A DNA stretch of 64,000 bases, from positions 87,987 to 151,986 of the forward strand of contig JAUIBA010000009.1 in assembly GCA_030427635.1 (NCBI GenBank), read 5' to 3'. A program made the position numbers and the translations under genes. The stretch is from Bacteroidia bacterium. Lineage in GTDB: Bacteria; Bacteroidota; Bacteroidia; Chitinophagales; Chitinophagaceae. Below are positions 29,401 through 38,178 of this stretch, in pieces. Positions within the stretch are counted from its first letter, which is position 1; the number at the start of each line of letters is the position of its first letter. The notes beneath the pieces are model-generated. The model was not told where the DNA came from. It made no database searches and saw only the letters and a list, made by a program, of their open reading frames with translations.

Positions 29401-31002
29401 TATTACCTGTGGCGGCTCACCTACACGCACCTGTACAGTGGCCGTTACCGGACAGCCATTGGCCGTTACAGCCGATACCGTAATTGTATATACGCCTACT
29501 GCGGTAAATGTATGTGTGGGCGTAGGCATAGTGGATGGAGTACTGCCATCGCCAAAATCCCATACAAAAGAGCCGGCAGGCCCGTAAGGATAAGGATACA
29601 AACCCGGAGGCGGAATAGAAGTCTCAAGACTGGTACTGAAATTAACCGTTAGCGGCACACAGCCTTCATCCGGTGAGGCATACGCCTGGAAAATGATATC
29701 ATAAATGGTTATACCACCCTCTGCCGTATCTACACAGCCGGTATGCGGATCTGTTACTATTACCTGTGCTGTTTTTGTACCATTGGTAGGGTAGGTTACT
29801 ACCATAGGTGATCCGGTACCGGAACTACCACCGGTGCCCGGCGGTGAAAACAGCCATGAATATATCATACCGGGGGGCGATACTGAGTAAGTAATCGTTG
29901 CCGGTGCAGGACAAGGATCTGTAGGATTAACAGTGATGGTGATGTTAGGACCGGGAATCACTACTATCGGGTGTATTACCGTATCGGCACAGGGGCCATT
30001 ACCTATTATCAGCCGCACATTGTATACTCCTGGTGCAGAATATGCGTGAGAGCCGTGAGTACTGCCACTGGTAGCGCCATCGCCATAATTCCAGTTGGAA
30101 GAGGTAAATGGTGGCGGGCTGGTATTGGTAAAGGTCACATTATTATATACACACACCGTATCAGGGTGGGTAAATGAAGCGCTGATGTTACCAATGCTGA
30201 TGTTACTGATAAATGTATCCAGACAGCCATTACCGTCAGATACAATAAGGCGTACCGGATAGGTACCGGTAGAGCCATAAACGTGGGTTGTGGGGGAACC
30301 CGTTCCGGTAAAGCCATCACCAAAGTCCCATGAGCTGCCTAATGGTGCAGCGCCGCTACTGGTACTGGTAAAGGGGATAGACACCGGTGGATTACAGCCA
30401 CCACCCGGACTGGTAAACGAGGCCACGGGAGGTGGGTACACATGTATATATGCAGGCTTTGTAAGCGAGCCCACACACCCCTGAGAGTTGGTCACAAACA
30501 GCGTAACGGTATAGTCGCCGGGCGCACTATATGTATGTGTGGCCGGGCTGGAGGTACCGGTACCACTACCATCTCCCCAGTTCCATGTACAGGTCATAGG
30601 ACCCGGCACACCACTTATACTGGTATTGGTAAAGGTCACCGGAGTATTGGGACATACCGTAGTATCATTTGCCGTAAAGGAGACCGTAGGGGGTGGATGC
30701 ACCGTAATGGTCATAGAATAGGTACTTACAGATGTGCCATTGGTAGCAGTAAGCACTACTACATGCGTACCCGGGGTGGTGAAACTCGTGGACGGATTGG
30801 TAAGTACAGATGTACCTGATGTACCAAATGTCCAGGAGTAGGTAGTTCCTCCCGGCCCTGTAGTAAGGTTGGTAAAGCTTACCAGTAACGGCGCACATCC
30901 TGTAGCGGGCGTGGCGGTGAAACTTGCGGTAACCTGAGCGTCTGACGTGAAAGCCAGGAATAAGGTGACGAGTATAGAAAATACAAGTTTAAAACATTTC
31001 AT
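26404..31002 (-). CDS. Multi-PKD-domain surface protein with gliding-motility-associated C-terminal (T9SS type B) domain
   Basis: 1532 aa; many [W/F]DFGDG...HTY...G.Y.V.L PKD units; CTD QVFVPNAFTPNGDGENDVFYPRG...FRIYNRWGELLFE...WDGSYKGGTPRPDVYVYLIEAVC. Confidence 0.92.
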   Translation of the reverse strand: MKCFKLVFSILVTLFLAFTSDAQVTASFTATPATGCAPLLVSFTNLTTGPGGTTYSWTFGTSGTSVLTNPSTSFTTPGTHVVVLTATNGTSVSTYSMTITVHPPPTVSFTANDTTVCPNTPVTFTNTSISGVPGPMTCTWNWGDGSGTGTSSPATHTYSAPGDYTVTLFVTNSQGCVGSLTKPAYIHVYPPPVASFTSPGGGCNPPVSIPFTSTSSGAAPLGSSWDFGDGFTGTGSPTTHVYGSTGTYPVRLIVSDGNGCLDTFISNISIGNISASFTHPDTVCVYNNVTFTNTSPPPFTSSNWNYGDGATSGSTHGSHAYSAPGVYNVRLIIGNGPCADTVIHPIVVIPGPNITITVNPTDPCPAPATITYSVSPPGMIYSWLFSPPGTGGSSGTGSPMVVTYPTNGTKTAQVIVTDPHTGCVDTAEGGITIYDIIFQAYASPDEGCVPLTVNFSTSLETSIPPPGLYPYPYGPAGSFVWDFGDGSTPSTMPTPTHTFTAVGVYTITVSAVTANGCPVTATVQVRVGEPPQVIFSAAPRHVCYGEHIPVVFTPTIVVGPVDEYHWDFDDGSSVVVYDTSSTPGPVAHVYTVPGVYFTPSVTPYYHGCPGVTTFITDYIQIDSPKSIINHNILCSPRNRVNFFNASMGDDTHLWIFSDGTTSTVDDPVHYFSTYGSHTVTLTTYNIASGCRDTASIYIYIDSLIPNFTANRTNICSGDTVTFTAAVLGGAVMEYQWYDNGTLIGLPLPSGPIISHIFTTSGYHDIMLRVRSVNDCWDTMRLDNYIFVSAPNVGLTVAPSSGCAPLNVTLTSTSTPTSGSSLVSYEWKYGDGLTGVGTPSVHTYTAGGVFSVTLIVTDNLGCKDSVSEFGAVTVWDPQASFVASNLHPCVSSNVNFTSTSTGGIASYSWDYGDGTPPGTGATSTHAYSITGSFNVKLTVTDTHGCTDEVIYPGYINVTKPVANFAMSDSVSVCPPLIVNFTNTSTGATAYNWTFGDGGSSTIPSPSNMYIASGLYPVRLIATNMWGCKDTMERAVNIFGYAGALSYTPLTGCVPLTVHFTATLSNVPFITWDFSDGSTSSISFTDTISHTYTTPGAFVPKLILSDNTGCQTSSVGLDTIKIDEVKAAFTTAPSPVCIGMEFTFVETSTGYWNPVDTWLWTYDGNTSTVQAPTHTINTPGTYPIKLVVTNAWGCMDSLTQELIVEPPPVVTASPDTTVCVSDPATLIGYGAATYTWEPPATLSCTACNPTYATPDVPTVYTVTGTDSRGCIDTATVSVFLRTHTIANAWGDTAVCYGVPVPLFDTGGHTYLWLPATGLSDNTIPNPIATPPYTVIYMAIAQLGSCIPDTNYVTVEVYPLPTIDAGPDQRLVAGSQAQLNATGSNIETLTWWPSETLSCDDCYSPVASMTVNTTYTADAVSKHGCRASDSVTIYLYCDNSQVFVPNAFTPNGDGENDVFYPRGIGVKTVKTFRIYNRWGELLFERNNITLNDAQNAWDGSYKGGTPRPDVYVYLIEAVCYTGEDIFIKGDVTIIK

Positions 31003-31177
31003 GTTGTTTAAAATTGTAATTTGTTTTTATGGAGAAGGATAATAAAGATAGATAATATTGTGTTAAAAAGAGACGTTTACAGCCATAAATAAGTTGGGAT
31101 TTTTAAAAAATATATCGTTAGTTAAAAATATAAATGCATTATTAATTGGAGGTGTTTTCGTTATCATATTGATATTT

Positions 31178-34100
31178 TTATCTTATTATTGTTACATCGC
31201 CTTTTATCAGCACCGGCTGGCCTGTATAGCACACGGCTTCTACTACATAAACATACACATCCGGCCTTGGGTAGTCGCCATTATAGTTACCATCCCACGC
31301 ATTGGATGCATCGTTTACATTAATATTTCTTCGTTCAAAAAGCAGCTCTCCCCACCGGTTATATATCCTGAATGACTTAACAATGCTTATACCCGTTCCC
31401 CGGGGATAGAACACATCGTTTTCACCATCATTGTTGGGCGTAAACGTATTAGGGAGAAACACCTGCTTGCTGTTACAGAATACAAATACGGTTACAGAGT
31501 CAGAATGTCTGCAGCCCTGAGGAGAAATACCTGTGACCACATAGGTAGTTGTGGTGGTAACAGTTGCTTCCGGGTCTGAGCAGTCATAACAATCCAGTCC
31601 CTGAGGTGGGGTCCACTCCCAGGCAGCCGTATTGATACCGGTAGCCGTAAGCTGCACCGATGAACCCGACAGCACCTCCTGGTCAGGGCCCGCATCTACC
31701 CTGGGCGCAGGGAATACCTGCACTTTTACATAATCTGTATCAGGTATGCAGCCAGCCAGCTGCGCTATAACGGTATAGGTAATTGTTGATGCCGGAAATG
31801 CTATAGGATTCCATATGGTAGGGTCACTGAGACCTCCCGGTGGCAGCCACGTATATTTTGTACCTCCGGTATCAAAAAGCGGTATTGAGTTTCCGGAGCA
31901 CATTACAGAGTCTCCCCATGCATTGGCAAATGTATGCGTACGCAGCCCTACCGTCACAGTATCTGTATCCTTACAGCCTTTCACATCTGTACCCGTCACC
32001 GTATAAGTAGTCACTACAGGCGGCGTAGCCGATGTGGGATTGCAGGTAGCACAGCTTACCGTGGCCACAGGCTCCCACTCATAAGTAGCAGCTCCCCATG
32101 CCTCAAGCGATGCCGGGTCTCCCACACATACCACAGTATCGGCACTGGCCGATACCACCGGCAGCGGCAGCACTTCCAGGCTACTCACCAGTGTGGCCGT
32201 ACAGCCCCAGGCATTGGATACCGTAAGCGTTACCGGATAGATGCCCGGCTCATAAACAGTCCATGCAGGTGAGGAGTCGGTGCTTGTTATCCCGGGCCCG
32301 TAAGTCCAGTCCCAGCTGTCTATGGGCATCCAGAAGAAGGTAGAGGAGTCTACAAAATGAAACTCTGTACCCAGACACGCCGCCGGCGATACGTCAAACT
32401 TTGCAGTAATGCCATCTACCTTTATTGTGTCATCGCCCAGGGTGGAGTTCTGGCAGCCGGTATTATCACTCAGTATGAGCTTGGGTACATACCCCCCGGG
32501 AATGGTATATATATGTACAGCAGAATCTACTGCCGACATAACACTGGTATTACCATCGCCAAAGTCCCATATGATACCGGGCACATTACTGATAGCCGCA
32601 TGAAAATGTACCTCCAGCGGTGCACAGCCCGTAAGCGGTGCATAGGTAAGCGAGCCGGCATAGCCATATATGTTGACAATGCGCGATGCCGTATCGGCAC
32701 AGCCCCAGTAGTCCCGTACTATGAGCGTGGCAGTGTACAGGCCTGGCGATATATATACATTACTGGGCGACATAAGTGCAGATATATTGCCGTCGCCAAA
32801 GGTCCAGTCATAATACATGCCACCTGTACTGGTATTGGTAAAGGCCACAGTAAGTGGTGAGCATACCGAAAAGGTATCGCTGGGTATAAATGATGCCACA
32901 GGCTGGGTAACATTTATATAGCTGGCATTCGTCTGCGTATCGGTACAGCCATGTACATCTGTCACTACCAGTTTTACAGTATAGCTGCCGGCAGCAGTAT
33001 AAGCATGTACCGGCGATGTGGCGGTAGATGTAGTACCGTCACCAAACATCCAGAATGAGCTTACAATAGCTACCGAAGCATTGTTGAACGTTATAGGGAC
33101 ATTGATACAGGGGTGTACATTACTGGCAGTAAATACAGCATCTGGTTTGTACACGATTACTGCCGACGGATGAGCCGCGGTATCCATACAACCTATATTA
33201 TCCGTCACTATCTCTGTTACAGAATAAGTGCCGGGATTGGTATAAGTATGTGTGGTAACGGGTGTACTTACCGTAGTGCCACTGCCATCGCCAAAGTCCC
33301 ACTGAAACCCGGTCATGAACAGCCCCGGCACATCGGTACTGATATCAGTAAAGGTCACTGTAAGCGGCCAGCAACCGGGTACAGGAGCCACCGTAAAGTT
33401 AGCCACGGGTTTACCCACTATCACATAGTTATCCCGGATTACCGTATCAGGACAGAAGCGGTCATTAAGAAATGTAAACATGATGGAGTACAACCCTGGC
33501 ACATTGAATGTGTCGCGCATATGCATACCCACCTGCCATGGGTCGTTATGCCCGTTCACAAACCATGTGGCAGCAGATATGGTGCCGCCCGTTACTGTGG
33601 CAGTAAAGTTTACGGCATCGCCCTCACAAACAGTTGTATCATCAGCAGTGAAGTTCACCACCGGACTCAGCAGATTAATTACAGCATGAGCCGTATCCCG
33701 GCAGCCACTGGCCGCATTATATGTAGCCAGTGATACCGTATAGACCCCTATAGACGGGTAATCATGCACAGGGTCATCGGCCGTAGAGCTGGTACCATCG
33801 CCAAAGAACCATATGTGGGTATCAGCCCCCATGGAACTGTCCACAAAATTTACCCGCGTAAGCGGTGAGCAGGGAAAGGAGTGGTATATGATAGCCTTGG
33901 GAGAGTCTACCGTTATGACCACTGGCCATACATAGGGCGGCCCGGGACAGCCATGATAGTATGGCGTTACCGTAGCCGTATAAAAGCCGGGCGTATTATA
34001 GTAATGAACCGCCCCCGGCGAGGTAGCATATAGTGAGCCATCGCCAAACTCCCACTGATATGCATCTACAGGACCGGTAATAACCGTAGCGGTAAACACA

Positions 34101-35719
34101 ACGCTATCACCATAACATATATGTGTGGGTGCTGCGGTAAAAGTTACTTCGGGTGGTGTACCTACCTTCACCAGCAGTGTATCCGTCACCGGGCATCCAT
34201 TATCTGTTGTTGCGGTAACCGTTACCACATATACACCCACAGCTGTATAGGTGTGGTTAGGGGCAGAGGCGGTACTGGTAGGTGATCCATCGCCAAAATT
34301 CCACGTATAGCCCGATATCCCGTAAGGATATGGGTGCGATGTGGTATCCGGCTGCATAGTGTATGCCGCAGAGCTGAAGTTAACATTCAGCGGCACGCAC
34401 CCCATAGTGGGAGTGGCTATGCCTACAAATGTCAGGTCATATAGCGTATCACGGTGTACTACGGTATCTATACAGCCATGCACATCCGATATCACCATTT
34501 TTATGGTCTTTACCCCATCTGTACCCCAGTTGTGTGTATTAGTGGGGCCGGTAGCAGAGGTGCCATCACTGTACAGCCAGGTAACGCTGCTGCCCGGCGG
34601 CACAATAGAAGTATAAGATATATTCACCGGTGCAGGGCATGGATCTGCAGGGGTAAAGGTAAAGTCGCCCACCGGCAGCGGATGAATAGTAATGGTATGT
34701 GTTTCCACATCATTGCACGGTCCGCTGAGGATAGTAAGTGTTACCGTATAAGTACCCGGTGCTGTGTACACATGCATGCCGCTGAAGGAGGTATCTGCCG
34801 GGGTTCCGTCACCATAGTTCCAGCTGCGGGTGGTATGCACGCTGCTGGTATTGGTAAACGATACCGGAGAAAAAACACAGCCCGATGCAGGCCCGGTAAA
34901 CGCAGCATTGATGCTGCCTACAAATACATATGCAGGACGGGTAAGGCTGTCTTTACAACCATTACCATCTGTAACTACAAGCTTTACATCGTACGTCCCA
35001 GGCACACTGTAAGTGTTGGATGCCGGCGAGCCTGTAGCCATAATACCCGACCCGAATGTCCACAGGTAGGATAATGGCGCAGTACCTGAGCCCGTACTGG
35101 TAAATGTTACAGCGCCCGGAGGGTTACATACATTAAGCGGACTGCCGGCAAAGTTCACTGCCGGGGGTGTATGTACACGGATGTAGGCTACGCGGGTGAG
35201 TGTACGCACACAGCCCTGACTGTTGGTAGCCGTAAGCGTGATGTTATAGAAACCCGGAGTACTGAAAGTATGCACAGGGTTAGCCACAGTGGACGTACTG
35301 CCATCACCGAAGTTCCACAGCCATGTCATTGGGCCGGGCACACCACTACTGCTGGCATTGATGAATGATACCGCCTCTCCCGGGCATACTGCAGTATCGG
35401 TAGCTGAAAATGATACCGTAGGCAATGGATGCACCGTTATCACCATAGTGTGTATATCGGTACTGCCATCTGCTCCATAAGCAGTAAGCGTTACGGTATA
35501 GGTACCTACTGAAAGATAGCTGGTAGATGGGTCCGTAATAGGAGTAATAGTACCGTTACCCAGATTCCATGAATAGCTTGCTGCACCCGTAGATGTATTG
35601 GTAAAGTGCACCACATGTGGTGCACAGCCGGCGGCAAAGTCTGCAGTGAAGCCCGCTGTGACTGCCCCGGCTACAGCAGACTGCACTAAAAGCAGCAATA
35701 TGGTGAGCAGGTACCGCAT
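31178..35719 (-). CDS. Paralogous multi-PKD-domain surface protein with gliding-motility-associated C-terminal domain
   Basis: 1513 aa; colinear with the downstream paralogue; CTD QVFLPNTFTPNNDGENDVFYPRG...RIYNRWGELLFERRNINVND. Confidence 0.92.
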   Translation of the reverse strand: MRYLLTILLLLVQSAVAGAVTAGFTADFAAGCAPHVVHFTNTSTGAASYSWNLGNGTITPITDPSTSYLSVGTYTVTLTAYGADGSTDIHTMVITVHPLPTVSFSATDTAVCPGEAVSFINASSSGVPGPMTWLWNFGDGSTSTVANPVHTFSTPGFYNITLTATNSQGCVRTLTRVAYIRVHTPPAVNFAGSPLNVCNPPGAVTFTSTGSGTAPLSYLWTFGSGIMATGSPASNTYSVPGTYDVKLVVTDGNGCKDSLTRPAYVFVGSINAAFTGPASGCVFSPVSFTNTSSVHTTRSWNYGDGTPADTSFSGMHVYTAPGTYTVTLTILSGPCNDVETHTITIHPLPVGDFTFTPADPCPAPVNISYTSIVPPGSSVTWLYSDGTSATGPTNTHNWGTDGVKTIKMVISDVHGCIDTVVHRDTLYDLTFVGIATPTMGCVPLNVNFSSAAYTMQPDTTSHPYPYGISGYTWNFGDGSPTSTASAPNHTYTAVGVYVVTVTATTDNGCPVTDTLLVKVGTPPEVTFTAAPTHICYGDSVVFTATVITGPVDAYQWEFGDGSLYATSPGAVHYYNTPGFYTATVTPYYHGCPGPPYVWPVVITVDSPKAIIYHSFPCSPLTRVNFVDSSMGADTHIWFFGDGTSSTADDPVHDYPSIGVYTVSLATYNAASGCRDTAHAVINLLSPVVNFTADDTTVCEGDAVNFTATVTGGTISAATWFVNGHNDPWQVGMHMRDTFNVPGLYSIMFTFLNDRFCPDTVIRDNYVIVGKPVANFTVAPVPGCWPLTVTFTDISTDVPGLFMTGFQWDFGDGSGTTVSTPVTTHTYTNPGTYSVTEIVTDNIGCMDTAAHPSAVIVYKPDAVFTASNVHPCINVPITFNNASVAIVSSFWMFGDGTTSTATSPVHAYTAAGSYTVKLVVTDVHGCTDTQTNASYINVTQPVASFIPSDTFSVCSPLTVAFTNTSTGGMYYDWTFGDGNISALMSPSNVYISPGLYTATLIVRDYWGCADTASRIVNIYGYAGSLTYAPLTGCAPLEVHFHAAISNVPGIIWDFGDGNTSVMSAVDSAVHIYTIPGGYVPKLILSDNTGCQNSTLGDDTIKVDGITAKFDVSPAACLGTEFHFVDSSTFFWMPIDSWDWTYGPGITSTDSSPAWTVYEPGIYPVTLTVSNAWGCTATLVSSLEVLPLPVVSASADTVVCVGDPASLEAWGAATYEWEPVATVSCATCNPTSATPPVVTTYTVTGTDVKGCKDTDTVTVGLRTHTFANAWGDSVMCSGNSIPLFDTGGTKYTWLPPGGLSDPTIWNPIAFPASTITYTVIAQLAGCIPDTDYVKVQVFPAPRVDAGPDQEVLSGSSVQLTATGINTAAWEWTPPQGLDCYDCSDPEATVTTTTTYVVTGISPQGCRHSDSVTVFVFCNSKQVFLPNTFTPNNDGENDVFYPRGTGISIVKSFRIYNRWGELLFERRNINVNDASNAWDGNYNGDYPRPDVYVYVVEAVCYTGQPVLIKGDVTIIR

Positions 35720-35889
35720 AGGTATATAGCTATAAGGTGTTTAAAATTAAATAAACATTTTCAAAAAACAAATTCGAATTCACAGATATGTATTCCCGCA
35801 TATCAGCACAATTACCCCGGTCTGAATACGCTGCATTACAGAAGTGGCGTTATTGTTACCCGTGCACGTTAGATTATGGCACAAGAAAA

Positions 35890-35914
35890 CACTGCCCGCC
35901 ATTGGCGGGCAGTG
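35890..35914 (-). terminator. Intrinsic terminator downstream of mutL
   Basis: CACTGCCCGCC-ATT/AAT-GGCGGGCAGTG hairpin; minus strand continues TTTTCTTGT. Confidence 0.75.
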
Positions 35915-35946
35915 CACTTAATATGTAACTGATTCCTGTAAAAATG

Positions 35947-37776
35947 CTATCCCAGCATGGCATCCAGCTCTTCCTTCCTCAGCATCACAAAGGTCTTACG
36001 TCCGTCGGGCGTGAGGTCGGGCTGGGCACAGGCAAAGAGCTCATCTACCAGCATTTGCTGGTTTTCCGGCTGCGACAGTGCCTGCACATTATGGGCCATA
36101 CGGCGGGCCATAGTAGCCAGCAGCTTATCGGTACGGCTGCTCACAGCATCCGGCGACTCATGCTTCATCTGCTCCACCACCTCATCTATAGCCTGCTTTT
36201 CCTCTCCGGCAGCCAGGCCGGGAGGTATTCCCTGCACGGCAAAGGAGTTTTTACCCATAGGCGATATGTCAAAGCCTATACGTGCAAGGTCTGCCAGTGC
36301 ATCCTGCAGCACCAGCGCATCGGCCGCACCCAGCTCATAAGTAGCCGGAAACAGCACCTGCTGCGATGCCGTGGTCTCATTGTTCCACTCCCGCAGCAGC
36401 CGTTCATAGCATATACGCTCCTGTGCCCGGCGCACATGTATGAGCATGATGCCGCTCTTCACCGTTGTTACCAGCAGTGAGCCCTGTATCAGCATCATAC
36501 TGTTGCGGCTTTTTCCCTCACTGCCGGTAAATGCAGCACTCTGCTGTGTTTCCGGCGGCATTGCTGCCGAGGGCATCACAGATGGCGTTGCCGCTATTTC
36601 ATACAGCTCTTTCCACTGCTTCATACTATCGCTGCGCTCTATGGCATGTGCCTGCCCCCCCGATGCAAATGCATTGAAGAGATAGCTTTTCTGTACATCA
36701 TCGCGCTGGCGGTCTGTCACAGGCAGGTTTACCGATGGCAGGCGCTGAATGTCGGCATTAAGGGTAAAGTCCAGCGATGGCGCTATATTATACCGGGCCA
36801 GAGAGTGCTTAATAGCTGCCCCCAGATAGGAATACATGAGCCGGTCATCTTCAAACTTCACCTCCTGCTTGGTAGGATGCACATTCACATCCACCCGTGC
36901 AGGGTCGGCCTCCAGAAACAGCACGTAAAACGGGAACGAACCATTCTCTATAAGCCCCTCATAAGCCTGCACCACTGCATGGTTCAGGTATGCATTGCGT
37001 ATAAAACGGCCATTGATAAAGAAAAACTGCATACCCCGGGTGCGGGTAGCTGCCTGTGGCTTACCCACAAAGCCATATATATTCAGCAGGTCGGTACGCT
37101 GCTCCACCGGTACCAGGTTCTTCTCATACGAGCTTCCCAGCAGGGCCACTATGCGTGCCTTCAGTGAGCCGGGCTCCAGCCGGTGCTGCTCTGTACCATT
37201 GTTCCAGAAGCGGAAACCCACCGCCGGGTAAGCCAGCGCCACCCGGGTAAACTCATCTACTATATTGCGCAGCTCTGTTGTATTACTTTTCAGAAAGTTG
37301 CGGCGTGCCGGTACGTTATAGAAAAGGTTCTTTACACTCAGGCTGGTACCCGGCTGTGTAGCACAGGGCTCCTGCGTTTTCACCTCTGTTCCCTCTATTA
37401 CTATGCGGGTGCCTGTCTCCGCATCATGCCTCCGGGTTTTCATCTCTACCTGCGCCACAGCCGCTATAGATGCCAGCGCCTCCCCGCGAAAACCCATTGT
37501 TCTGATAGTAAACAGGTCTTCTATACTCTTTATTTTAGATGTGGCATGCCGCTCAAAGCTCATACGTGCATCCACCGGGCTCATTCCACTGCCATTATCT
37601 ATTACCTGTATCAGCTCCTTACCCGCATCTTTTATAATGAGTTGTATATCTGTAGCATGTGCATCTACCGCATTCTCCAGCATCTCCTTCACAGCCGATG
37701 CCGGGCGCTGCACCACCTCACCGGCTGCTATCTGGTTTGCTATATGTTCTGATAAGAGTTCTATTACGTCGGCCAC
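35947..37776 (-). CDS. mutL: DNA mismatch repair protein MutL
   Basis: IANQIAAGEVVQRPASAVKEMLENAVDAHAT; DNGSGMSPVDARMSFERHATSKI; GFRGEALASIAAV. Confidence 0.97.
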   Translation of the reverse strand: MADVIELLSEHIANQIAAGEVVQRPASAVKEMLENAVDAHATDIQLIIKDAGKELIQVIDNGSGMSPVDARMSFERHATSKIKSIEDLFTIRTMGFRGEALASIAAVAQVEMKTRRHDAETGTRIVIEGTEVKTQEPCATQPGTSLSVKNLFYNVPARRNFLKSNTTELRNIVDEFTRVALAYPAVGFRFWNNGTEQHRLEPGSLKARIVALLGSSYEKNLVPVEQRTDLLNIYGFVGKPQAATRTRGMQFFFINGRFIRNAYLNHAVVQAYEGLIENGSFPFYVLFLEADPARVDVNVHPTKQEVKFEDDRLMYSYLGAAIKHSLARYNIAPSLDFTLNADIQRLPSVNLPVTDRQRDDVQKSYLFNAFASGGQAHAIERSDSMKQWKELYEIAATPSVMPSAAMPPETQQSAAFTGSEGKSRNSMMLIQGSLLVTTVKSGIMLIHVRRAQERICYERLLREWNNETTASQQVLFPATYELGAADALVLQDALADLARIGFDISPMGKNSFAVQGIPPGLAAGEEKQAIDEVVEQMKHESPDAVSSRTDKLLATMARRMAHNVQALSQPENQQMLVDELFACAQPDLTPDGRKTFVMLRKEELDAMLG

Positions 37777-37939
37777 TGGCGGTCATTATTTGTATGCAAA
37801 GGTAAGGCATGCGCCGGGAGCTTCCCACGTACTCCTGAAGGCGGCAATTGGCCCCCTTTGCAAAAATTACGTAGAAATACTGACTGAATTTCCGTAAAAC
37901 TACGTGTGATTATTGTTGTAGGTCTATGTAGGTTTGTAT

Positions 37940-38160
37940 CAGAAAACAAAAACAGAAATGATAGCCGTTCTATTCATACTCATACTGATAGCAAAAGATA
38001 TCTACTCTGTGAAAAGTACATAACGATATAGCTTTAGTCACTATGCCCACAGTGAGCTGGTTCTCGTGGAAATCCGGCAGCTGTGCAAAAAATAATCCCG
38101 TTGTGACCCCTATGACTATAAAGCTAAAACGGCTGCCCTTCGTGGGCAGCCGCTCTTTTT
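37940..38160 (+). ncRNA. Candidate structured small RNA (unassigned) between mutL and clpC
   Basis: Plus-strand TAGGTTTG (37929-37936) matches TAnnTTTG; long-range pairing 38029-38040 TAGCTTTAGTCA with 38113-38126 TGACTATAAAGCTA; inner GTCAC/GTGAC; ends in a terminator hairpin although both neighbouring genes are on the minus strand. Confidence 0.4.
38130..38160. terminator. Strong GC hairpin terminator (plus-strand T-run; also usable by clpC on minus)
   Basis: CGGCTGCCC-TTCGT-GGGCAGCCG followed by CTCTTTTTT. Confidence 0.8.
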
Positions 38161-38178
38161 TATAGCTAACTGTATGAT

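Noticed and set aside
26743-35480. Numerous long plus-strand ORFs opposite the two PKD genes
   Set aside because: They are antisense shadows of repetitive Thr/Gly/Pro-rich coding sequence; translations are Arg/Tyr/His/Cys-rich with no domain logic.
26404-35719. Regularly spaced similar segments that could be mistaken for a CRISPR/tandem array
   Set aside because: They are imperfect PKD-domain coding repeats (~80-90 aa period) in continuous open frames, not short identical repeats with unique spacers.
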